A model generated the notes under the pieces. The model saw only the letters and a program-made list of their open reading frames with translations, made no database searches and was not told the origin of the DNA. Below are positions 1-7,094 of a stretch of DNA of 51,200 nt, piece by piece; positions within the stretch are counted from its first letter, which is position 1; every line of letters begins with the position of its first letter. This DNA is from an uncultured Prevotellaceae bacterium. GTDB taxonomy: Bacteria > Bacteroidota > Bacteroidia > Bacteroidales > Bacteroidaceae. Where the stretch lies: contig CAMVUB010000017.1 in assembly GCA_947170495.1 (NCBI GenBank), positions 1 through 51,200 on the forward strand, read 5' to 3'. Both the position numbers and the translations under genes were made by a program.

Positions 1-379
1 TTGATGATTATGATCAATTATGGTCATTTATGTTCGATTAGAGAGATTTAAGTTTCGATTTAAGAGAGATTTAAGTTCTTATTATAACCGCAAAGGCGCA
101 AAGATTCAAAGGTTTCATGTCCTCGGGTAGCTTAAGTTAACTTTATATCTGGTCGTCACTTCGTTGACTTTGTCGTCCTCGAACGCGACTCGGCCATTGA
201 TGCGAGCATCATGGCTCTCACTGCTTACTCGGTTCCTCAAAATTGAAACAAAAATTTTGCTTTAATTTTATTTGTAATTTTTGCTTTAATTTTGAGCGCA
301 GCGACCATTAATCTCTGTGCCAGCCTTTTATGTTTGGGCGATTTTTTGCCTTGAGAGCCAAATATTACCGTATTTCTTT
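1..379. other. Gene-free, repeat-bearing intergenic region
   Basis: No credible reading frame is present. The stretch holds one copy of a dispersed repeat (158-225, described separately) and an A/T-rich direct repeat, TTTTGCTTTAATTTT, at 255-269 and 279-293 (period 24). It also has the phrase AACCGCAAAGGCGCAAAG near 88-105. A related phrase recurs near 5030, and phrases of this kind are common between genes in Bacteroidales. Nothing else is supported. Confidence 0.6.
158..225. repeat. Dispersed intergenic repeat, copy 1
   Basis: This copy shares three blocks, in the same order, with 4675-4734: a CTTCGTTGACTTTGTC-like block, GACTCGGCCA (187-196), and ATGGCTCTCACTGCT (211-225). The sequence between blocks differs in length and content, so this is a degenerate dispersed element. 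The two copies flank the large secreted-protein gene and its small downstream partner. Confidence 0.55.
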
Positions 380-409
380 TGTCCGTACTGAAAATCTCCG
401 TACCTTTGC
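380..409 (+). promoter_or_regulatory. Bacteroidetes-type promoter for the structured RNA
   Basis: TTG at 380-382 is followed after 19 bases by TACCTTTG at 402-409, a close match to the primary sigma factor consensus of this phylum. Transcription should begin near 414-417. The next gene starts at 669, so the transcript begins with about 190 bases of strongly structured RNA. Confidence 0.75.
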
Positions 410-415
410 ACCGCA

Positions 416-603
416 TTATGCCCGAAAAGGGCGGTGCGAACTATCTTATTTGCTCAAATTCTCTGCCGAACTACCACCTCGTCAAGAGATTATAACGAGC
501 TGAATACCAAATCCGTTAGGAGCTGCGCACAAGCGTGGACTTCCCCATAACGGATTTGAGGCTGTGGTAGGCCTGGCAGAGACATGGCAGGTCTGCGCTT
601 TTT
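416..603 (+). ncRNA. Structured RNA (candidate sRNA or cis-acting leader)
   Basis: Nested perfect helices are visible. An outer CTCTGCC (461-467) pairs with GGCAGAG (575-581). Next, CTACCAC (471-477) pairs with GTGGTAG (564-570). This helix encloses a hairpin CTCG (478-481)/CGAG (496-499) and an 11-bp apical helix, 508-518 with 548-558, giving a three-way junction. The 3' end has a competing hairpin, GCAGA (576-580)/TCTGC (592-596), followed by GCTTTTT, which looks like a weak intrinsic terminator. It would unpair the outer helix. A consensus promoter lies just upstream. The form (promoter, closed stem, bubble, long apical hairpin, terminator, about 190 nt) recalls the Bacteroidales-1/6S class, but I cannot confirm the family. 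A leader switch controlling the gene at 669 is the main alternative. Confidence 0.6.
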
Positions 604-668
604 CTATGCCTATAGTTTAGCAACGACCCACCGAACCATAGTCATAGAATCAACTAACAATTATATTT

Positions 669-3600
669 ATGAAACGAAAATTACTTATAGTGACCGTAGC
701 ACTACTGTGCTCGGTGGGAGTGTGGGCAGATACAGACTACACGTCCAGTGTTAAGACAGGTAAGGATGATTGGAATGGTGCGTCAGGAACTTATACACCG
801 CACACCCTTGATGTTCAAATGGTTGAGCGCTATACTGACGGCTTGACTGCCGCTGGTACGATAGTTTTTACACAAACTGTAACAGGACTATCAGCAGGCA
901 CTTATACAGTCGTTTTGTATGCAACAGCTAACAATGCACGTAATAATGATGGCATAAAGAGTGATGCCCAAGATATTGCGTATGTTTATGCAGGTTCTGA
1001 CAAGAGTCATAAGGCTTATGTGTTATCACATTATCAAGAGCAATTTGTTATGCCTCATATTTATGCCTTGAATAATGTTACAGTAGGAGCTGACGGCAAT
1101 TTGGAAATAGGTATGTATACCGAAAAGACTGGCACACAGTGGCAGACAATCCAAATAAAGTCTCTTACAAAGGTTGATGCTGTGGCTGAGCCTGATGTAA
1201 CAAAGAAGGTTACTGTTGGTGGCTCTGCCGTTTCTAACACAGACGCTTTCACCAGCATTGCAGCCACCTCTACACTCGAAGTAGGAGCCACTGCTTTTAT
1301 GCCAATTCATTTTACAAATGCAAGTGAAGCATTTACGTACACACCTGAAACGACTTGCACCGTCCGTTTCGTGCGTACTGGAGGTAATATCTATGTCTAT
1401 GAAGGAACAACATACAAAGGTGTTGTAGCCACGTTCACTCCCACGCTGTACACTACTTTTGCGGCAGATTATCGCCCGACAAATAAAAATCAACTCTTGC
1501 AAAATCCAGATTTCGACACTAAAGGTGACGCTTTGAATGGAGGTAATGCATGGAAAGTAGGAACACCATGGACATCGAATGTTACTTGGGGAAATTCTTC
1601 AAGTGGTATTCGTGTAAGAGAGAACAGTGATAAGGTTGTTTTCCTATGGCGAGGAAGTGGAAATAATAACTATTTTGGTCAGCCCCTTAGCACTCTCAAG
1701 CCTAACACCCAGTACCGCGTGATGTTGCAACAAATTGCCTCGGGCAATTCAAATGCTACATTCTATATTGGTATTGGCTCATCAGTGGGTACGCATGGGC
1801 TTTGCGAAAAAAGTTTCACATTGGGAACTAATCAAGATGGTGTGAAGAACGGTAATTTTACGACTCCCGCCAGCATTGTTAATGGTACCACCTATCACTT
1901 TACATTCCAAAATTCTTCATGGAACTCTGCAAGTGATGGCAGCGACCCTGTAACTCAGATTGACTGGATTTCCCTGGAAGAACCATACACATGGGCCTTA
2001 ACAGGTGTCTCTTCGGCTTCTTATTTGGATGGAACGGCATACAAGCCTTATACTCTTTCGGAGATTCGAGCCGAGTTTGCAACTGCATATGCTTCGCTTA
2101 ATACAAATCTTAACGATGCCACCTATACAAACGTTACGGGTACTGAACGTACGGCTCTGGAAACTGCGTACAACACCACTTACAAATCATATTCTTCTGA
2201 AAGTCTTACGGATTATGAAACGGCAATAGCAACAATCAATGGTCTTATCGAGACCTTTACCGGAGCCAAGAGCGAATATGATCGCTATGCTGCCGAAAAA
2301 GCAAATGCCGACCGAATCGCTACAAGTATTGCAAGTGGTATTGATGCTCCAACCACTGCAGAAGGCTGCGATGCAGTCATCAACAGCATCCTTGTTGCTG
2401 AGTATAACTATGTAAGCAATACAAGTAACTTCAATGCTAAGCAGGCCGAAGCATATAACCTTGGTTTGGGTAATTGGGAAAGTACCGCCACATCTGATGG
2501 TGGGAAAGCGGATACTCGTCAAACTCATAATAACGAGCATTGGAGCGGAAGCACCGTAACCTATTACGAACAAGGTGCAAATGGATGGGGAAAAGGTAAT
2601 TGGGTAGTTAACTATACAAAGAGCGTGACCCTTCCCGCAGGTACGTATGTTCTACGTCTTGCCGCACGTGCTTCTTACAATACCACAGCAACGATGAAAG
2701 TTACCATCGGAGAAACAGCTTATACAGAAGCTCTGCCTAGCAAGGGTGCTGCGACTAAAGGTGTTACCACTTCTGGCGTGGCCAGTTTTGATGAAGGCAC
2801 TTTTGCCAATACAGCAGGTCGTGGTTGGCAATGGCGCTATCTCGCCTTTACTGTTGATGAAGAGGCTAGCGTTCGCTTTGATATTGATGCTTCAGCCACC
2901 CCAAAGAATGAATGGTGTAGTTTCTGTGATGTGGAACTCTACTCCTATGTAAGCACCGCAGCAATGGAAACAGCATTATCTGGTTTCACGCTGGAGAACC
3001 TTGGTTATGAGAAAGACCAGTATGCGCCGTATAACAATGTTGCCATTCTCGAAGCATATGCATCGGCAACAGCTATCCAAAATGGTACACAAGCTCCGGG
3101 TACTCAAGCCGAGGTGGATGAAATTACAAGCATATTGACATCACCATCATGGTCAGTCAATGCAACCGATGTGAATGCCATCTATGATGGAAACTTCAAA
3201 ATCCAAGAAGAACACACAGCTTCTCCAACGGCTTTGATTGGTTGGACAGAGGTGGAAGGCATACGTCAGTTGATAAAGAATACGACAACTGATGTGGGGC
3301 TCGCCAGCCTGGAAGAGGGCTCGGGTGCTGTCTTTGCATGGGGTAACACGACATTGACCTATGGCGAAAAAACCGGATATACTTTGCCTTTGGCGGCGCA
3401 CACTATTTATGAGTTGAGTTTAAAGGTAACAGGATGGAGAGATAGTAATTTACCAACAGCCTACTATGCTAGTGTTTTATATAATGGCAATGGACTTGCA
3501 AACGGGAACATTCTTCAGCAAAGTGTAACCAAGAGAGTAAACGAAGAAGACCCCTTCGTTGATGTTTCTATTCTATTTGCAACAGGTGAAGCTGGAAATT

Positions 3601-4343
3601 ATATTCTCACTCTTAATTCACCAGGGTATCAACCAGCAGTTATTTCTGATATAAAACTTCAAAAGGCCGCGTCTCAGACTCTGACCTTGCCTTCTGCAAC
3701 TCAGTATGCCGCTGGTACTTATCCCGCAGTAGCCCTTAGCCGCACGTTTGCCAGCACGTCCAATTGGTACACGCTGTGTGCTCCGTTCGACTTCCCCAAA
3801 ACAGCATTTGAAGAAGTGAAGGTATTGGATAGTGTTACGGATAATGCTGGTGATGTGAACATGACATTTACTGATGCTGGTTCAACGATTTCTGCTGGTA
3901 CGCCCTGCTTGGTGAAACCAGCATCGGCTGATGCAACACTCTGCGTTGAGAATGTGCCCATAAATCCTGCAGCATCAGCAGGTAGCACAGTAGAATCGAT
4001 TGGCACAACAACCGTAACTTATGTGGGAACGTTCGAGAATACGGTTATTAATGGCTCGAGTGTTACTAATGCTTGGGTTGTTAGCGACAACGCTCTTTAT
4101 CATGTCGCTGAGGGTCATAATGCAACCGTTGGTGCTTATCGCGCTTACTTCACGGTCGCAACCGGTGGTACTGTGAAAGCTTTGTCCTATGACTTTGGTA
4201 ATGCTGACGGTATTCGTTCAATTGACAATGGGCAATTGACAATTGACAATGACAAGGTAATCTACAACCTGGCCGGTCAGAAGATGAACAAACTGCAGAA
4301 GGGCGTCTACATCGTCAATGGTAAGAAGGTGCTCGTGAAGTAA
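669..4343 (+). CDS. Large secreted multidomain protein with Bacteroidetes C-terminal domain
   Basis: The 1224-residue product starts with a clear signal peptide (residues 1-20, hydrophobic core LLIVTVALLCSVGV, cleavage after VWA). The mature protein is built of beta-rich modules of the kind 'GTYTVVLYATANN' (about 75-90) and 'GTYVLRLAARAS' (about 655-670), which resemble carbohydrate-binding or jelly-roll modules. A helical stretch at about 465-550 separates them. A WYTLCAPFDF motif near 1032 is typical of the C-terminal region of Prevotella secreted proteins. The last 30 residues (IYNLAGQKM to NGKKVLVK) resemble a sorting domain; export by a type IX system is an inference. No catalytic motif was recognised, so a binding or adhesin role is more likely than an enzyme. 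Coding base use is more A/T-rich than in the efflux operon downstream. Confidence 0.75.
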   Translation: MKRKLLIVTVALLCSVGVWADTDYTSSVKTGKDDWNGASGTYTPHTLDVQMVERYTDGLTAAGTIVFTQTVTGLSAGTYTVVLYATANNARNNDGIKSDAQDIAYVYAGSDKSHKAYVLSHYQEQFVMPHIYALNNVTVGADGNLEIGMYTEKTGTQWQTIQIKSLTKVDAVAEPDVTKKVTVGGSAVSNTDAFTSIAATSTLEVGATAFMPIHFTNASEAFTYTPETTCTVRFVRTGGNIYVYEGTTYKGVVATFTPTLYTTFAADYRPTNKNQLLQNPDFDTKGDALNGGNAWKVGTPWTSNVTWGNSSSGIRVRENSDKVVFLWRGSGNNNYFGQPLSTLKPNTQYRVMLQQIASGNSNATFYIGIGSSVGTHGLCEKSFTLGTNQDGVKNGNFTTPASIVNGTTYHFTFQNSSWNSASDGSDPVTQIDWISLEEPYTWALTGVSSASYLDGTAYKPYTLSEIRAEFATAYASLNTNLNDATYTNVTGTERTALETAYNTTYKSYSSESLTDYETAIATINGLIETFTGAKSEYDRYAAEKANADRIATSIASGIDAPTTAEGCDAVINSILVAEYNYVSNTSNFNAKQAEAYNLGLGNWESTATSDGGKADTRQTHNNEHWSGSTVTYYEQGANGWGKGNWVVNYTKSVTLPAGTYVLRLAARASYNTTATMKVTIGETAYTEALPSKGAATKGVTTSGVASFDEGTFANTAGRGWQWRYLAFTVDEEASVRFDIDASATPKNEWCSFCDVELYSYVSTAAMETALSGFTLENLGYEKDQYAPYNNVAILEAYASATAIQNGTQAPGTQAEVDEITSILTSPSWSVNATDVNAIYDGNFKIQEEHTASPTALIGWTEVEGIRQLIKNTTTDVGLASLEEGSGAVFAWGNTTLTYGEKTGYTLPLAAHTIYELSLKVTGWRDSNLPTAYYASVLYNGNGLANGNILQQSVTKRVNEEDPFVDVSILFATGEAGNYILTLNSPGYQPAVISDIKLQKAASQTLTLPSATQYAAGTYPAVALSRTFASTSNWYTLCAPFDFPKTAFEEVKVLDSVTDNAGDVNMTFTDAGSTISAGTPCLVKPASADATLCVENVPINPAASAGSTVESIGTTTVTYVGTFENTVINGSSVTNAWVVSDNALYHVAEGHNATVGAYRAYFTVATGGTVKALSYDFGNADGIRSIDNGQLTIDNDKVIYNLAGQKMNKLQKGVYIVNGKKVLVK
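4219..4253 (+). repeat. In-frame CAATTGACAATG tandem repeat
   Basis: CAATTGACAATG-type units recur about three times in a row inside the secreted-protein gene and encode SIDNGQLTIDND. They form the linker just before the C-terminal sorting-like domain. The units look like an intergenic simple repeat captured in a permissive, solvent-exposed linker. Confidence 0.6.
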
Positions 4344-4351
4344 AAAATATT

Positions 4352-4441
4352 TTTCACACGAATGGTCATGAACAGGCACATCAATGGTCATGAATATTTC
4401 AGGTCATTACATGAAGCTAATTGATGATCATTCGTGTGAAA
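4352..4441. repeat. Inverted repeat around tandem ATGGTCATGAA units
   Basis: TTTCACACGAATG (4352-4364) and CATTCGTGTGAAA (4429-4441) form a perfect 13-bp stem. The 64-base loop contains ATGGTCATGAA twice. The element sits between the stop of the large secreted protein and the small gene at 4475. It could end or stabilise the upstream mRNA, but there is no T-run, so an intrinsic terminator is not clear. Confidence 0.55.
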
Positions 4442-4474
4442 GAAAAAGATAATCATTAAATGTTTTATACGACT

Positions 4475-4654
4475 ATGGAAAAGAAAACATATATTACGCC
4501 GTCTGTTTTAACTATTCAGCTTAATGTACGTGATGGCATTTTCATGACCGCCTCTGATGGTTCAAATAATATCTTACGAAATGGCGGTGAAACCACAGGA
4601 GACATAGTGTCTGACACCAAGGACGAAGGCGACTTTGACCTCTGGGACGAGTAG
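4475..4654 (+). CDS. Small acidic protein (59 aa), function unknown
   Basis: The product begins MEKKTYITPSVLTIQLNV and ends with a strongly acidic tail, EGDFDLWDE. An upstream ATG at 4460 adds only MFYTT; I prefer 4475 because MxKKxYxxP is the usual beginning of a family of tiny Bacteroidales proteins found beside secreted-protein genes. There is no signal peptide and no cysteine. The middle is rich in Gly, Ser, Asn and Thr (ASDGSNNILRNGGETTGD) and probably disordered. A Gly-Gly at 38-39 could suggest a leader/core boundary, but no peptide-modifying or peptidase gene is nearby, so a modified-peptide precursor is only one possibility. It probably shares a transcript with the secreted protein upstream. 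Confidence 0.55.
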   Translation: MEKKTYITPSVLTIQLNVRDGIFMTASDGSNNILRNGGETTGDIVSDTKDEGDFDLWDE

Positions 4655-4674
4655 CGAAGCGGAGCTTCGCGGTT

Positions 4675-4734
4675 AGCTTCGCTGACTTTTGTCACGACTC
4701 GGCCAAACAAGCAAGCTTGATGGCTCTCGCTGCT
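4675..4734. repeat. Dispersed intergenic repeat, copy 2
   Basis: This copy matches 158-225 in three ordered blocks: GCTTCGCTGACTTTTGTC (from 4676), GACTCGGCCA (4696-4705) and ATGGCTCTCGCTGCT (4720-4734). It lies just after the small acidic gene. Confidence 0.55.
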
Positions 4735-4776
4735 CCAAAAGTTCATGGTTAAGGGTTCATGGTTCATGGATGGCCT

Positions 4777-4812
4777 CACCCCCAACCCCTCTCCAAAGGG
4801 CGAGGGGAGTGG
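4777..4812. repeat. CCCCTC/GAGGGG palindromic dispersed repeat
   Basis: The segment reads CACCCCCAACCCCTC, a short centre, then GAGGGGAGTGG. It aligns with the two arms found at 14333-14370 and 14451-14488, so three copies of this family occur in the window. This copy is intergenic. Confidence 0.6.
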
Positions 4813-4846
4813 TAACCTGAAAGTTAACGTCCCTCCACAGAAAATG

Positions 4847-4881
4847 CAACAGCTGCAACGCATCCCGCGTTGCAGCTGTTG
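4847..4881. repeat. Perfect 15-bp hairpin
   Basis: CAACAGCTGCAACGC (4847-4861), loop ATCCC, then its exact reverse complement (4867-4881). On the minus strand the hairpin is followed by CATTTTCTG, a weak T-run; on the plus strand no T-run follows. It may be a terminator for the minus strand or a REP-like element. Confidence 0.55.
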
Positions 4882-4922
4882 GTGTATAAATCATGCTGCA
4901 AAGTGCGGGACTGCGCTTCGTT

Positions 4923-4957
4923 GGTACACAAGTTTGTGGTCCACAAAGTTGTGTACC
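4923..4957. repeat. 35-base near-perfect palindrome
   Basis: Arms of 17 bases centred on T4940, starting GGTACACAA and ending TTGTGTACC, with one G:G mismatch. With almost no loop it would extrude as a cruciform or act as a binding site for a dimeric protein. Its role is unknown. Confidence 0.55.
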
Positions 4958-5178
4958 GTTGCGAATATTTAACAAATACGGACTCAAATTATAACGAACA
5001 TGGATCTCTCGGATCTACACGGATAATAACCACAAAGGCACGAAGCACACAAAGGCATGTCCTGTTGTCGTCATTATCCTGAAGTACTGAGAGCCGCAGG
5101 AACGGCTACGCAAGCTTCCTGCTAGGCGAAGGTCACAGAGAAATTCTGCTGTGAGTCAAAAAAGTGAGACATATGCGG

Positions 5179-5208
5179 TTGCCGTGTGAAAGAAAAAGCG
5201 TACCTTTG
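5179..5208 (+). promoter_or_regulatory. Promoter of the GxxExxY gene
   Basis: TTG (5179-5181), a 19-base spacer, then TACCTTTG (5201-5208). The predicted start near 5214 leaves a leader of about 20 bases before the ATG at 5234. Confidence 0.75.
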
Positions 5209-5233
5209 AGCCGTCATATAACAGATTTGAGGT

Positions 5234-5626
5234 ATGAATGAACAAGAAAAAGAGCACCTTAATGCTTTGAGTCATGAGATAATAGGAGCAGCATTGGAAG
5301 TCCACAAGCACATGGGACCTGGGCTGTTGGAAGCCGTATATGAAGACTGCCTTATGTATGAGCTGGAACAGCGTGGATTGAAGGTCGCGCGCCAAGTGCA
5401 GAGGCCTATTATATACAAGGGTAACCCCGTTGGGCATCCTCTTTTCATAGACATCTTGGTGGAAGATCGTGTCATTTTGGAACTTAAGGCAGTCTCGCAA
5501 CTTTCTGAAACGAATGTTGCTCAGTTGCTGTCTTATCTCAAACTGTCAGGACTCTATTTGGGGCTACTGATTAACTTCAATACGGCTCATTTAAAGGATG
5601 GTATCCGTCGAGTTGTTAATGGGTAG
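5234..5626 (+). CDS. GxxExxY family protein (PD-(D/E)XK nuclease-like fold)
   Basis: The 130-residue product belongs to the GxxExxY family, seen in the diagnostic GPGLLEAVYEDCLMYEL segment (about 28-44). Further on are the family's Y-K-G-N-P-V-G and D-I-L-V-E-D-R-V-I-LE-LK blocks. The latter resembles the D-(x)n-ExK core of PD-(D/E)XK nucleases: D76 in 'FIDILVED' and E-L-K at about 86-88. The biochemical role is not established; similar genes occur singly between unrelated genes in many Bacteroidetes and other genomes. It has its own promoter, stands alone, and is flanked on both sides by non-coding repeat-rich DNA, consistent with a mobile or dispensable gene. The length is typical of the family. 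Confidence 0.85.
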   Translation: MNEQEKEHLNALSHEIIGAALEVHKHMGPGLLEAVYEDCLMYELEQRGLKVARQVQRPIIYKGNPVGHPLFIDILVEDRVILELKAVSQLSETNVAQLLSYLKLSGLYLGLLINFNTAHLKDGIRRVVNG

Positions 5627-5872
5627 TGGTATTTCTTTGTGTCCTTAGTCTAAGCCAAAACCTTGCGAAGCGTTTTGGCTGGCTTTCCGTACTCCTAGAG
5701 GTCAATAGCGAAGAACCAGTTGCGAGAGGACTAGCCTTTGTGTACCTCTGTGAATTTGTGGTTAGACAAGACTCGGGTTACATCCCTAAGGTCTTTCAGC
5801 GGTAGTCGTAAGATTGCCAGTAGTTGCGCTTTACGGCCTTTTTCTGTGTAGTTTTTCTTTTTTTACTCTTCG
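5627..5872. other. Intergenic region without recognised gene
   Basis: About 250 bases with no supported gene. It contains an inverted pair AGCCAAAAC (about 5653-5661)/GTTTTGGCT (about 5672-5680) just after the GxxExxY gene, a possible weak terminator, and short T-rich runs before the efflux promoter. Confidence 0.45.
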
Positions 5873-5905
5873 TTGCGCCTCGTTCAATAATTATTCGTAA
5901 CTTTG
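5873..5905 (+). promoter_or_regulatory. Promoter of the RND efflux operon
   Basis: TTG (5873-5875), a 22-base spacer, and TAACTTTG (5898-5905). The predicted transcript begins near 5911, about 25 bases before the ATG at 5936. This also shows that a TTG in the -7 element at 5903 cannot be the adaptor's start codon. Confidence 0.65.
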
Positions 5906-5935
5906 CGGCCGATAATTAGGATATATAGCATCAAT

Positions 5936-6973
5936 ATGAATCAGATTATGCGTGTGCAGCTGTTGGTGGCGCTGGCGTTGACGGCGCTGATGACGGGCAG
6001 CTGCAGTAAGGAAAAGAAGGTGGAACGTGCCTCGAGCGTGAAGGTGCGGACCATGAAGGTGACGGCCTACAGCCATGTGGTCGGCAAGAGTTATATGGGT
6101 GTCATCGAAGAGGAGGACGGGGCGAATGTCTCGTTCGGCGTCCTCGGCACGGTGGTGCGCGTGATGGCCGAGGAAGGTCAGTTTGTGCGCCAGGGCCAGG
6201 CGCTGGCAGAGGTGGACGGACAGAATGTCCGTAACTCTTACGAGATCAGCTCTTCGACGCTGGCGCAGGTGGAGGATGCCTACCGCCGTGTCAAGGACCT
6301 CTACGACAAAGGTACGCTGCCCGAGATACGCATGGTGGAGATGGAGAGCGCGCTGGTGAAGGCCCGTGCTGCCGAGGCCATCTCGCGCAAGAGTGTGGAG
6401 GAGATCGTGCTGCGCGCGCCCTTCGACGGCTATGTGGCTTCGTGCAACGCCCATGTCGGCGCTGGCGCCGTGTTGGGTGTGACGGGCTTCCGCCTCGTGA
6501 AGATCGACCGCGTGAAGGTGAAGCTGTCCGTGCCGGAGAAGGAGATAGGTCAGATTGGGAAGGGCGAGACGGTGCGCTTCACCGTGGGTGCCCTGGGCGA
6601 CAGCATCTTCACGGGTAAGGTCGTGAACCGCGGTATCACGGCGAACCCCATCAACCACGCCTATGCCGTCACCGCCCTCGTGGAGAACCGCAAGCACACG
6701 CTGCTGCCGGGCATGGTCTGCAAGGTCCGCTTGGAAGCCGGCGGCGAGGACTACGCCATCGTAGTGCCGCAGCAGGCGGTGCAGATCAGCGGACATGACA
6801 AGTTCGTGTGGAAGGTGCAGGGCGGCAAGACACATCGCCAGGAGGTGACCACGGGTGACGTCATCAGCGAGGGCGTGATCGTGGAGAGCGGCCTTACATC
6901 TGGCGATGAAATCGTCGTTTCCGGACAGAACAAGGTGTGCGAGGACACGGCGGTGGAGGTTGAGAATGATTAA
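5936..6973 (+). CDS. RND efflux periplasmic adaptor (membrane fusion protein), lipoprotein
   Basis: The 345-residue product bridges an inner-membrane RND pump to an outer-membrane channel. The start at 5936 (or Met5 at 5948) gives a lipoprotein signal with lipobox LMTGSC (Cys23), fitting membrane anchoring. The body shows the lipoyl/barrel-sandwich half 'GVLGTVVRVMAEEGQFVRQGQALAEVD', a helical hairpin (about 100-150), the second half 'LRAPFDGYVASCNAHVGA', a beta-barrel region (VKLSVPEKEIGQIGKGETVRF) and a C-terminal membrane-proximal domain ending in SGQNKVCEDTAVEVEND. The order adaptor-pump-channel is the standard operon. No regulator gene is adjacent. The substrate cannot be read from sequence. 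The stop codon lies inside a heptamer repeat array. Confidence 0.9.
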   Translation: MNQIMRVQLLVALALTALMTGSCSKEKKVERASSVKVRTMKVTAYSHVVGKSYMGVIEEEDGANVSFGVLGTVVRVMAEEGQFVRQGQALAEVDGQNVRNSYEISSSTLAQVEDAYRRVKDLYDKGTLPEIRMVEMESALVKARAAEAISRKSVEEIVLRAPFDGYVASCNAHVGAGAVLGVTGFRLVKIDRVKVKLSVPEKEIGQIGKGETVRFTVGALGDSIFTGKVVNRGITANPINHAYAVTALVENRKHTLLPGMVCKVRLEAGGEDYAIVVPQQAVQISGHDKFVWKVQGGKTHRQEVTTGDVISEGVIVESGLTSGDEIVVSGQNKVCEDTAVEVEND

Positions 6974-7010
6974 TGATTAAGGATTAAAGATTAAGGATTA
7001 AGGATTAGAG
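6969..7010 (+). repeat. ATTAAGG heptamer tandem array, copy 1
   Basis: Six 7-base units in register: ATTAATG, ATTAAGG, ATTAAAG, ATTAAGG, ATTAAGG, ATTAGAG. The first unit contains the stop codon of the adaptor gene. An array with the same unit order recurs at 16696-16723. Confidence 0.75.
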
Positions 7011-7013
7011 AAA

Positions 7014-7079
7014 GGCGGCCGGGGAATATCGTAATAACGTTATAACGATATAACGTAATAACGAAATAATGAGGCCGCC
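7014..7079 (+). repeat. Inverted repeat enclosing ATAACG repeats
   Basis: GGCGGCC (7014-7020) pairs with GGCCGCC (7073-7079). Between them are four TAACG/TAACGT units that are themselves partly palindromic. This structured spacer lies between the adaptor and pump genes and could uncouple their expression or act as a processing site. No T-run follows the stem, so it is not a standard terminator. Confidence 0.5.
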
Positions 7080-7094
7080 AAGAGAATAAGATAG

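Larger units (their letters stand above)
4655..5178. other. Gene-free region packed with palindromes
   Basis: No protein-coding gene is supported here. The region contains a GCGAAGC/GCTTCGC hairpin directly after the small gene (about 4653-4682), the second copy of the 158-225 repeat, GGTTCATGG repeats (about 4740-4770), a CCCCTC/GAGGGG palindrome, two long perfect or near-perfect hairpins (4847-4881 and 4923-4957), and an AACCACAAAGGCACGAAG phrase near 5029. The density of secondary structure is far above that elsewhere in the window. Confidence 0.6.

Noticed and set aside
158..5060. CRISPR-like repeats in the gene-free regions
   Set aside because: Repeat units are degenerate, few and irregularly spaced; there are no uniform spacers and no cas genes.
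4870..5082. 70-codon plus-strand frame in the repeat region
   Set aside because: It is composed largely of the two hairpins and repeat phrases and shows no protein-like pattern or start signal.
5903..5935. TTG at 5903 as the adaptor start codon
   Set aside because: It lies in the promoter -7 element TAACTTTG; the ATG at 5936 gives a proper lipoprotein signal.
5891..6835. A 314-codon minus-strand frame opposite the adaptor gene
   Set aside because: It is antisense to a lipoprotein adaptor with clear motifs and has His-rich composition without domains.
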